Assembly: GCF_018831085.1 (NCBI RefSeq)
Contig: NZ_JAGPNM010000002.1
Coordinates: 690,445-754,444, forward strand
Source: Rheinheimera oceanensis
Lineage (GTDB): Bacteria; Pseudomonadota; Gammaproteobacteria; Enterobacterales; Alteromonadaceae
DNA length: 64,000 nucleotides
Reading direction: 5' to 3'
Under the pieces are notes generated by a model. It was given only the letters and a program-made list of their open reading frames with translations. It made no database searches and was not told the DNA's origin. Shown here in pieces: positions 57,377 to 64,000 of this stretch; the stretch's first letter is position 1; every line of letters starts with the position of its first letter. A program made the position numbers and the translations under genes.

Positions 57377-57479
57377 GTGCAATAACCCACAGTTTATCTG
57401 CAATTAAACGGGTCACGCCGCTAGCTTTACTGCATGCTTTAGCGCGCCGTACAAGGCATGCTGAGTTTGAAAAACGGTT

Positions 57480-59078
57480 TTAGCTGCCATAGCAACAGCG
57501 GCAAAAACACATTTTGCTTTTGGGGGCTAACAATATAGTTTGGCAACCCGGAGTTTTAGCGGGCTGCATGTTAACAACAGATATTGCCACCTGTTGTTGC
57601 ACGTTATTTTTATCCTGTCCTGCCGCGCTGGCAATGGTCAGATTTTGATCACTAATCTGGCCAATAGCTTCAGCAATCAGTTGCAAGGCTTCACCTGCCT
57701 GCTGGGCAATCTGCAGTGTTTCGGTTGCTTTACCACTGCAGCTGTTCATGCTTTCTACCGTGTTATGGGTTTCTGTCTGCACTGCGTGCATCATGCGCTC
57801 AATTTCTTTGGTCGACTCCTGTGTACGATGCGCCAGAGCGCGCACTTCATCTGCCACTACAGCAAAACCACGGCCGCTATCGCCAGCCCGGGCGGCCTCT
57901 ATCGCGGCATTTAATGCCAGCAAATTGGTTTGCTCAGCAATGGCGCGAATAACGCCCAGTACCGAGCCAATATCTTTAACTCTGTCTGCCAGTTTTTCAA
58001 TGCCGTGGCGCGACGATTGCAGCTCACCGTCAAGCGCCTGTATGGTATTAATAGTATGGTTTACCCGCTCTTGCCCCTGGCGTGCTTTATCATTGGCTAT
58101 TTCAGAATCACGCGATGTAGAAGCCGCACTGCGGGCAACCTCTTCAATTGCAGTAGTAAGTTCGGTTACTGCCGTTGCGCCTTGCTCCAGCTCTTCACTT
58201 TGCTGATGTAAAGTACGGCTGGATTGCTCGGTTACCACGCTTAGTTCTTCAGACGTAGCAGCCAGCTGCGATGAAGACTGGTTAATTTCATGTACTGTGG
58301 TTTTTAATTGTTGCTGCATTTGTGCCATAGCGCGGATCATTTCGCCGGCTTCGTCCGGCTCGTCATCATGGAAAACCTGGTTAAGCTCGCCGGCGGCAAT
58401 TTTCTGGCTAATTATTACCGCCGCCTGCATTGGCCTTACTAAACTGCGGCTTAGCATCAATCCAAGCACTACAGCTGCTATCACAGCAATAACAACAATG
58501 ACAATCATATTCATAAAGGCAAGCCCAATACTGTGCTTGGCGCTTTCAGCTTGCTGATTGGCGGTGGTTTGCTGGTAGTGCGATATAGCCATCAGCGCAT
58601 CAGTCACTTTACGCGCCGCATCGTTTAGGCCCTGATGACGAAACTGCTCGGCCTGCTCCAGTTGGCCCTGTTCAATCAGCGTCAGCAGTTGCTGGTGTAA
58701 CTGATCGTATTGCTGTTTAGCCGTTACCACCTGGCTAAATACTGCATTTCCGGCTGCAGTTTGATGAAACGCCGCTGCACTATCTGAAGCCTGTTGATAG
58801 CTGCGCATAGCCTCTTGCAAGGTGCTGCGCCGCAGCTGACGGTCAGCATCAGAATGGGCATACAACACATTAAGGGTATACAAACGAATTAATAAAAACT
58901 CCCGGTTCATATCTCCTGCCAGTAATGAAGCGGGTAGGCGCCGGTCGGCAATATTATGGATATTTGCTTCTGTTTCAGCAAAACGATACTTTGCTACTGC
59001 ACCAACAATAATGGTCAATAGCACCATTAATGTAAAAACAACGGCAAGCCTTTTACCAATTTTAATTTTTCTTAACAT
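57480..59078 (-). CDS. Methyl-accepting chemotaxis protein
   Basis: From the ATG at 59078 ([11 protein letters not shown]): membrane helix (about 12-32), a periplasmic four-helix-bundle sensor (about 35-180), second helix (about 188-210), HAMP, and a signalling hairpin with [20 protein letters not shown] (residues about 395-414). It reports ligands to CheA/CheW. The C terminus is unusual: after NLTIASAAG it ends in a Cys-rich tail ([10 protein letters not shown]) rather than the common methylation-helix ending, so the gene may be altered at its 3' end. It lies next to the glucanase gene and might sense its products; that is inference. Confidence 0.9.
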   Translation of the reverse strand: MLRKIKIGKRLAVVFTLMVLLTIIVGAVAKYRFAETEANIHNIADRRLPASLLAGDMNREFLLIRLYTLNVLYAHSDADRQLRRSTLQEAMRSYQQASDSAAAFHQTAAGNAVFSQVVTAKQQYDQLHQQLLTLIEQGQLEQAEQFRHQGLNDAARKVTDALMAISHYQQTTANQQAESAKHSIGLAFMNMIVIVVIAVIAAVVLGLMLSRSLVRPMQAAVIISQKIAAGELNQVFHDDEPDEAGEMIRAMAQMQQQLKTTVHEINQSSSQLAATSEELSVVTEQSSRTLHQQSEELEQGATAVTELTTAIEEVARSAASTSRDSEIANDKARQGQERVNHTINTIQALDGELQSSRHGIEKLADRVKDIGSVLGVIRAIAEQTNLLALNAAIEAARAGDSGRGFAVVADEVRALAHRTQESTKEIERMMHAVQTETHNTVESMNSCSGKATETLQIAQQAGEALQLIAEAIGQISDQNLTIASAAGQDKNNVQQQVAISVVNMQPAKTPGCQTILLAPKSKMCFCRCCYGS

Positions 59079-59190
59079 AAGTTCCTCATCCAACAGCATT
59101 TTTAGTATATGGCGCAGACTAAGCATAGGATGCTAATGGTAGGACGCAAGGTTCTAAGCCAGATACACACGGCAATACGAACTTATATAC

Positions 59191-59218
59191 TGAACCAATA
59201 ACACTGCTATACCGTAAT
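59191..59218 (+). promoter_or_regulatory. Possible ECF-type promoter for the DUF4394 cluster
   Basis: TGAACC (59191-59196) and CGTAAT (59213-59218) are spaced 16 bp apart, 106 bp before the DUF4394 ATG, resembling an extracytoplasmic-function sigma promoter. The match is partial and no sigma gene is nearby. Confidence 0.25.
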
Positions 59219-59323
59219 ACGTGATGGCTCTGACTAACAGATCACTTTGCCTGGCTATTGCTGTGTTTTACCATTATAACGGCCGGTATCTTGCAGGCCA
59301 GTTAAGCAAAAAGGACGTACAAT

Positions 59324-60187
59324 ATGAAAATGACCAAACAGGTTTTCGGTTCTACCCTACTGGCTGTTACTGGCTTGCTCTCCTCCGGCGTTAGCATAGC
59401 CGCTATGCCTGAGCTTAAAGGCAACGAAGTATTATGGTTACTTAATCAGGCCAATCAGCTGATTAAAGTGAACCCTTCAGCACCGGATAAAGTACTTGAG
59501 CAAAAAGCCCTTACCGGCCTGGCTGCAGGCGAAACATTGCTGGGTATAGATTATCGCGTAGCATATGGTGTGTTGTTTGCGCTGTCAGACAAAGGCCAGC
59601 TTTATACCATTAACACCGGCTCCGGTGCCTTAACTGCGGTAGGCGCGCCTTTACCTGCAGGCACTTTGCAACAAGGCCAGTTTGGCTTTGATTTTAACCC
59701 GGCGGCCGACCGCATTCGTGTTGTAAATGACAAAGGCCAAAACTTGCGTTTGCACCCGGAAACAGCTGAGCTGGCGTCAACCGACCCAACATTACAATAT
59801 GCACAGGGCGATTCGCACTATGGTAAAACCCCGGCAGTTGTTGCTGCTGCTTACACTTACAACCAGCAAGACAGTAAAATAACCACCAACTACGCTATAG
59901 ACATAACAGCAGGTAATTTACTGACCCAGGGTACCAAAGAGGGCACCACCCCGGCGGTATCGCCCAATACCGGGCAGCTGTTTACTGTTGGCAGCCTGGG
60001 GCTGGCAGCACTGCAGCAAGTCTCTTTTGATATTTCCGACCTGAGTAATATTGGCCTCGTTGCTGCCAGCACAGCGGCAGAACCGGCCAGCACGCTGTAC
60101 CAGATAGATTTAGCCAGCGGTAAAACCAAAAAGCTTGGCACACTGGCCGATGGCAGTGCACTGGCAGGTATCGCCATTGAACCTTAA
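59324..60187 (+). CDS. Exported DUF4394 protein
   Basis: A 287-residue protein with a signal peptide (about 1-27, ending SIAA) and repeated beta segments of the DUF4394 family, including FGFDFNPAADRIRVV (about 125-140) and the repeated pattern of Gly-Leu-Tyr turns. Structure suggests a beta-propeller-like periplasmic protein. The cupredoxin-like gene overlaps its stop by a few codons, so the two are translationally coupled. Function unknown; DUF4394 proteins are often encoded near extracytoplasmic stress or copper genes. Confidence 0.82.
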   Translation: MKMTKQVFGSTLLAVTGLLSSGVSIAAMPELKGNEVLWLLNQANQLIKVNPSAPDKVLEQKALTGLAAGETLLGIDYRVAYGVLFALSDKGQLYTINTGSGALTAVGAPLPAGTLQQGQFGFDFNPAADRIRVVNDKGQNLRLHPETAELASTDPTLQYAQGDSHYGKTPAVVAAAYTYNQQDSKITTNYAIDITAGNLLTQGTKEGTTPAVSPNTGQLFTVGSLGLAALQQVSFDISDLSNIGLVAASTAAEPASTLYQIDLASGKTKKLGTLADGSALAGIAIEP

Positions 60188-60776
60188 GTTGCCCCACAGC
60201 CTATTACTGGCGGCAGTATTTTTGCTGCCGCCGGTAGCTTTAGCAACGCAGTTGCAAGTGCAGGTGCAAAACAGCAACGGCCAGCCAGTGGCCGGCGCTG
60301 TGGTGTTTCTGCAATCCGCTGCGGCCTCAGCGGCGGTTAAAGCTGCAGCAACGGCCAGCATTATTCAGCGTAATACTACCTTTATACCCGAAGTGCTGGT
60401 TATTCCGCGCGGTACGGCGGTAACCTTCCCGAATGAAGACACCGTGCGCCATCATGTCTATTCGTTTTCGCCCATCAAGCAGTTTGAAATTAAGCTGTAT
60501 GTCGGCACGCCAACAGAGCCGGTTGTATTTGAGCAAAGCGGTGTAGCCGCGCTGGGCTGTAATATTCATGATCAGATGATTGCCTGGGTGGTAGTGCTGG
60601 ACACGCCATACTATAGCCACAGTAACAACGACGGCCTGGCCGTGTTAAACAGTGTTCCACCAGGCGATTACACTTTGCGTGTATGGCATAAAACGCTGTT
60701 ATCAGAAGCAGATGTACCAAAACAGCCGCTTAAACATACTGCTGAAACACCTTTACAGCAGGTAATGCTGAAATAG
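60177..60776 (+). CDS. Exported cupredoxin (methylamine-utilisation type)
   Basis: From a TTG at 60177, in frame with an ATG at 60135, the product is 199 residues with a signal peptide (ending VALA) and a cupredoxin fold: TFPNEDTVRHHVYSF carries the first His ligand, and GCNIHDQM supplies the Cys-x-x-His-x-x-Met set of a type-1 copper site. Such small blue-copper proteins carry single electrons in the periplasm. The TTG start is preferred because the signal peptide then begins at residue 2; the ATG lies 42 nt upstream inside the DUF4394 gene. Partner enzyme unknown. Confidence 0.8.
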   Translation: MNLKLPHSLLLAAVFLLPPVALATQLQVQVQNSNGQPVAGAVVFLQSAAASAAVKAAATASIIQRNTTFIPEVLVIPRGTAVTFPNEDTVRHHVYSFSPIKQFEIKLYVGTPTEPVVFEQSGVAALGCNIHDQMIAWVVVLDTPYYSHSNNDGLAVLNSVPPGDYTLRVWHKTLLSEADVPKQPLKHTAETPLQQVMLK

Positions 60777-60857
60777 TTTAACCAAGACAGCAGCGCAAAA
60801 TTGTTTTAATCTCTGAGCCTTAAGCCCAAAATTACTCTAAGCATACAAGGCCATATT

Positions 60858-61961
60858 ATGACGATCCGCGCTCTGACCATAAGTGCAAAATTAATGTGTA
60901 TCAGCCTGTTTTGTGTCAGCCTGTTTAGCCAGGCACAAAGCCCCGCCAACGCCGCACCAAATAACCTGACACTGGCCGAAGCAAATAAACTGGTAACCCT
61001 GCCGCTGCACTGTGTTGAAACACCGTACCCATACAAAACCGGCATAGTGTTGGGCAGTGCCGCCGACTTACAAGAACCCTCAGTGCTGCACCCGGTATTT
61101 TACGGTTGCTTTGACTGGCACAGCGCAGTGCACGGTTACTGGTCGCTGGTAACCTTGCTGCGCCAGTTCCCCGATTTAGCCCAGGCAAACGACGTTAAAG
61201 CGGTGCTGCAGCGCAACTTAACTGCCGAAAAAGTAGCACGTGAAGTCGCCTTTTTCAGCAAAGACATTAATGCTTCATTCGAGCGTACCTACGGCTGGGC
61301 CTGGTTGCTGAAACTGTCTGACGAACTGCACCTGTGGCAAGACCCGATGGCCAGGCAACTGGCAGCAAATTTACAGCCGCTGGCCGACCTGATTGCTGAA
61401 CGCTATATCAGCTTTTTACCCCGGCTGTTGTACCCTGTTCGTGTTGGCGAACATACCAACACTACTTTTGGTTTAAGCTTCGCTTACGACTATGCCGTTA
61501 ACCAGCAGAACACTGCGTTGCAGCAACTTATTACCCAGCGCGCCAAAGATTACTTTTTGCAGGATAAAAACTGCCCGATAAGCTGGGAACCCAGCGGTTA
61601 CGACTTTATCTCACCTTGTCTGGAGCAAATTGGCCTGATGCAGCGTATTTTACCGGCAGAGCAGTTTCTGCCCTGGTTAAATCATTTTATGCCGCAACTG
61701 GCCAACCCGGCTTACACCCTGGCTGTAGGCAAAGTAAGCGACAGAACCGATGGCAAGCTGGTGCATTTAGATGGTTTAAACTTCAGCCGGGCCTGGAACC
61801 TGTATGCGCTGGCAAAGCAGTACCCACAGTATGCGCACCTGCGCAAAGTAGCCGACCAGCATATGGCGCATTCATACCCCAATCTGATAGGCGACAGCTA
61901 CGAAGGCGGCCACTGGCTGGGTAGTTTTGCTATTCATGCGCTAAACAGCGCTAAGCAGTAA
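60858..61961 (+). CDS. Exported DUF2891 protein
   Basis: A 367-residue protein with a signal peptide (to about SQAQS, residue 28) and the DUF2891 signature HPVFYGCFDWHSAVHGYW (about residues 78-95). The remainder is helical, with conserved Trp and His segments such as ERTYGWAWLLKL and a terminal SYEGGHWLGSFA. The fold resembles alpha/alpha barrels of carbohydrate-active or related enzymes, but no activity is established. It follows the cupredoxin by 81 bp on the same strand. Confidence 0.83.
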   Translation: MTIRALTISAKLMCISLFCVSLFSQAQSPANAAPNNLTLAEANKLVTLPLHCVETPYPYKTGIVLGSAADLQEPSVLHPVFYGCFDWHSAVHGYWSLVTLLRQFPDLAQANDVKAVLQRNLTAEKVAREVAFFSKDINASFERTYGWAWLLKLSDELHLWQDPMARQLAANLQPLADLIAERYISFLPRLLYPVRVGEHTNTTFGLSFAYDYAVNQQNTALQQLITQRAKDYFLQDKNCPISWEPSGYDFISPCLEQIGLMQRILPAEQFLPWLNHFMPQLANPAYTLAVGKVSDRTDGKLVHLDGLNFSRAWNLYALAKQYPQYAHLRKVADQHMAHSYPNLIGDSYEGGHWLGSFAIHALNSAKQ

Positions 61962-61979
61962 CATCATTTAGCACCGGTA

Positions 61980-62182
61980 TTGCGATCACGGCGGAGCAGG
62001 TTATAATTCCGCCGTCCCCCCAGCTTTGGAGCACATGACTGAAATGAACAACTAAATCCTGATTAGCCGTCAATGTTATTTTTTGGGACTTATCAGGGTT
62101 AGCGGGTTTGTTTCGGTTGGGCTATCAACAGCACGGCCTTATCTGTCTTTATTACCCGCCCCCTGAATTATCGGGAGGCAAT
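61980..62182 (+). promoter_or_regulatory. Attenuator-like leader of the ABC-F gene
   Basis: TTGCGA (61980) and TATAAT (62002) spaced 16 bp form a promoter. The leader contains a six-codon ORF, MTEMNN, at 62035-62055 with TTGGAG just before it. GCC-CCC (62158-62163) and GGG-A-GGC (62173-62179) can pair and would bury the Shine-Dalgarno GGAGG (62174-62178) of the ABC-F gene. GCGGGT (62102) and ACCCGC (62154) can pair instead, opening that site. This matches translation attenuation used by ribosome-protecting ABC-F genes. Confidence 0.55.
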
Positions 62183-63727
62183 ATGACCTTATTCAACTTT
62201 TCCCCTTGCAGCTTTAGTTTAGCTAATGGCGACGTACTGTATCGTGACATCCGCTTGTCGCTGGATAGTGGCCTTAGCGCCCTGATCGGTCGCAACGGTA
62301 GCGGTAAATCGGTGTTGGCAGCGCAACTGGCACAACAACAGCCTGCTGATTGCTATTTGCTGCCACAGCTACCACCAACGCACTGGCAGCAACTGAGCCT
62401 TGCCAATCTGCTTGGTATTACAGATAAACTTAACGCGCTGCAACAACTTGCTGATGGCCGGTGTGAGACTGAAACCCTGAGCGTTATTGACGGGCACTGG
62501 CAACTGGCAGATGACCTGCACAGCGAACTAAAACAGATAGGCGCTGCGCCGGATATCTGGCAATGCTGCAACAGCTTAAGCGGCGGTCAGCTTAATCACC
62601 TGCGGCTGTGGTGGGCCTTTTATCAGCAGCGGCCACTGCTGATCCTGGATGAACCGTCCAACCATCTTGATGCGCAGGCACGCAACTGGTTAAGCCTGCG
62701 CATTAGCCGCTTTTTGGCCCGGCCCAAAACCGCCATTTTGCTGATCAGCCACGACCGGGAATTACTGCAACAAGTCAGCGTAATACACGAGTTAAACAGT
62801 TCCGGTTTAAGCCGTTACGGCGGCAACTATGAATTTTATCAGCAGCAACGTCAGTTGCAGCAAACAGCACTGCAACAACAGCGCCAACAGGCCGAACGAA
62901 ATCTGGCGCAACAGCAACGCCAGGCACAAGCCGCCGCAGAGCGTGCCGCCAAACGGCAGCAACAGGGCGAAAAACAACGCGGCAGTCAGGCAACCATATT
63001 GCTGGACTACCAGAAAAACCGCGCCCAAAGTGCAGTATCGGCAAGGCGCACACAAGAGCAACACCAGCTAAAGCAGGCACAGCAACAGTTGCAACAGGTA
63101 AAAGCGCAGCAGGAAGTCATTAAACCGCAACAGTTCTACCTGCAGGCACCTGCAGTAACCGGCAGCAAGCAGTTGGTAAATGCCATTGCACTGCAATTGG
63201 TGCACGGCAATAACCAGCCATTAAGCTTTAACTGGCGCAGTAAGCAACGTGTGCATTTACAAGGCTGTAATGGCAGTGGCAAATCTACCTTGCTGCAAAC
63301 GTTGGCAGGCTTAATAGCGCCTGCTGCCGGTCAGTTGCAATTGAATTGCACCATACAATATCTGGATCAGCACTTCAGCTTGCTCAATAGCAGCCAAAGC
63401 GCATTGGCTAACCTGCGCCAATATTGCCCGCTACTTAGCGAAACCGCAGCCCGCACTTTATTAGCCAGCGCTGGCTTGCGTGCTGATAAAGCATTGCAGC
63501 CCGCAGGCGTATTAAGTGGCGGCGAACGGATGAAACTGGCGATGCTAATGGTAAGCCAACACAGCGACAGTCTGCTGTTACTGGACGAACCGGATAATCA
63601 TCTGGATTTAGAGACCAAAACCTTGCTGGCACAAACACTGTACCAATATCCGGCTGGCTTTGTCGTGGTAAGCCATGATGCGCACTTTATTGCACAGTTG
63701 GGTATCGACACTGTATTGCAAATTTAA
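62183..63727 (+). CDS. ABC-F family ATPase
   Basis: The 514-residue protein from the ATG at 62183 has two ABC domains in one chain and no membrane segment. The first has Walker A GRNGSGKS (about 36-43), signature LSGGQ (about 133) and DEPSNHLD; the second has GCNGSGKST (about 360) and DEPDNHLD. A long Gln/Arg-rich linker (about 225-330) separates them. The linker and the DEPxNHLD form identify ABC-F, whose members act on the ribosome; some give resistance to peptidyl-transferase antibiotics. The subfamily is not one I can name, and the regulatory leader suggests antibiotic or stalling response. A TTG-type start at 62108 is less likely. Confidence 0.85.
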   Translation: MTLFNFSPCSFSLANGDVLYRDIRLSLDSGLSALIGRNGSGKSVLAAQLAQQQPADCYLLPQLPPTHWQQLSLANLLGITDKLNALQQLADGRCETETLSVIDGHWQLADDLHSELKQIGAAPDIWQCCNSLSGGQLNHLRLWWAFYQQRPLLILDEPSNHLDAQARNWLSLRISRFLARPKTAILLISHDRELLQQVSVIHELNSSGLSRYGGNYEFYQQQRQLQQTALQQQRQQAERNLAQQQRQAQAAAERAAKRQQQGEKQRGSQATILLDYQKNRAQSAVSARRTQEQHQLKQAQQQLQQVKAQQEVIKPQQFYLQAPAVTGSKQLVNAIALQLVHGNNQPLSFNWRSKQRVHLQGCNGSGKSTLLQTLAGLIAPAAGQLQLNCTIQYLDQHFSLLNSSQSALANLRQYCPLLSETAARTLLASAGLRADKALQPAGVLSGGERMKLAMLMVSQHSDSLLLLDEPDNHLDLETKTLLAQTLYQYPAGFVVVSHDAHFIAQLGIDTVLQI

Positions 63728-63860
63728 ATGGTTAAGCCATAACGCAGTAAAGTCCACGCCACCGTAGCTTTCCCCCTCAGGTGCCTCAGACGATATTAAT
63801 ACTTACCGCAGAATGGCTATGGAAGTATCTCCGCCGTAGTGCTATCTGCCGCGTAAATAA

Positions 63861-63886
63861 GAAAAGCCGGACAAATCCGGCTTTTC
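63861..63886. terminator. Bidirectional terminator
   Basis: GAAAAGCCGG and CCGGCTTTTC form a perfect 10-bp stem with loop ACAAAT between the ABC-F gene and the convergent efflux gene. The 63728-63860 stretch before it shows no gene. Confidence 0.85.
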
Positions 63887-63901
63887 ATCAAACAAACAAC
63901 C

Positions 63902-64000
63902 CTAAATCAGCTGTATCCCGCCACCAAAACTGCGGTAAATGCCGACTAAGCGGATAAAGCTTTGCTGTTGCACTTGTGCCAGTTGGTCGCGGGCGCGTAG
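63902..64000 (-). CDS. Outer-membrane efflux protein (TolC/NodT-like), 3' end only
   Basis: The minus strand encodes 32 residues ending at a TAG at 63902: LRARDQLAQVQQQSFIRLVG then IYRSFGGGIQLI. The pattern LVGIYRSFGGG is the C-terminal end of NodT-type efflux outer-membrane lipoproteins. The rest lies outside the window, so this call rests on a short stretch. Confidence 0.6.
   Translation of the reverse strand, partial: LRARDQLAQVQQQSFIRLVGIYRSFGGGIQLI

Noticed and set aside
53595..57407. Several plus-strand frames inside the glucanase-cytochrome gene
   Set aside because: They are antisense shadows with no domain, signal or ribosome site.

Overview
The window looks like a chromosome segment from a marine or aquatic gammaproteobacterium of the Rheinheimera / Arsukibacterium / Alishewanella type. 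Evidence: Escherichia-like housekeeping blocks (tolC-nudF-yqiB-cpdA-yqiA-parE/parC; cca-uppP-folB-plsY-tsaD-rpsU-dnaG-rpoD), moderate GC content, a proline-catabolic PutA paired with an Lrp-type regulator, and a secreted beta-glucanase. The genus is an inference from gene order and protein style; no database search was possible.

Layout. Positions 1-1118 are the right edge of an integrated element: a truncated tyrosine integrase ending at a 3' half of tRNA-Leu(CAA). Positions 1252-5072 hold an orphan solute-binding protein and a tight four-gene cluster that resembles a polymorphic toxin followed by immunity-type genes and an ankyrin lipoprotein. Positions 5095-8910 are fbpABC ferric-iron import behind a Fur-like site. 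Positions 8994-14837 are a zinc-starvation regulon: a His-rich TonB receptor and an AztD-like metallochaperone on one strand, a MerC-like protein, a COG0523 GTPase and a shortened DUF1826 gene on the other, around two identical Zur-like dyads.

Positions 14892-48687 are mostly core genes: rraB, plsC, parC, a TPR membrane protein, parE, yqiA, cpdA, yqiB, nudF, tolC, lpxL, a TcpQ-like gene, glnE, a CYTH gene, ygiM, lrp/putA, an HD-GYP-like protein, short gspA/gspB, cca, uppP-folK-folB, plsY, tsaD, rpsU-dnaG-rpoD and tRNA-Ile2(CAT). The tRNA-Ile is preceded by a second copy of its first 19 nt joined to about 125 nt of hairpin-rich sequence, a possible uncharacterised RNA.

Positions 48739-64000 are accessory. 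They contain a Fic protein, four 70-bp tandem repeats, a GAF-PAS protein without an output domain, a frameshifted metallo-beta-lactamase-fold gene with a divergent TetR regulator and two matching operators, and a 1.3-kilo-residue secreted protein fusing a GH16 glucanase, glucan-binding modules and a di-heme c-type oxidoreductase. After these come a chemoreceptor, a DUF4394 / cupredoxin / DUF2891 set, and an ABC-F ATPase behind an attenuator-like leader. A TolC-type efflux gene runs off the right end.

The strongest leads for something undescribed are the GH16-cytochrome fusion, the toxin-like cluster, the tRNA-fused structured RNA and the ABC-F leader.
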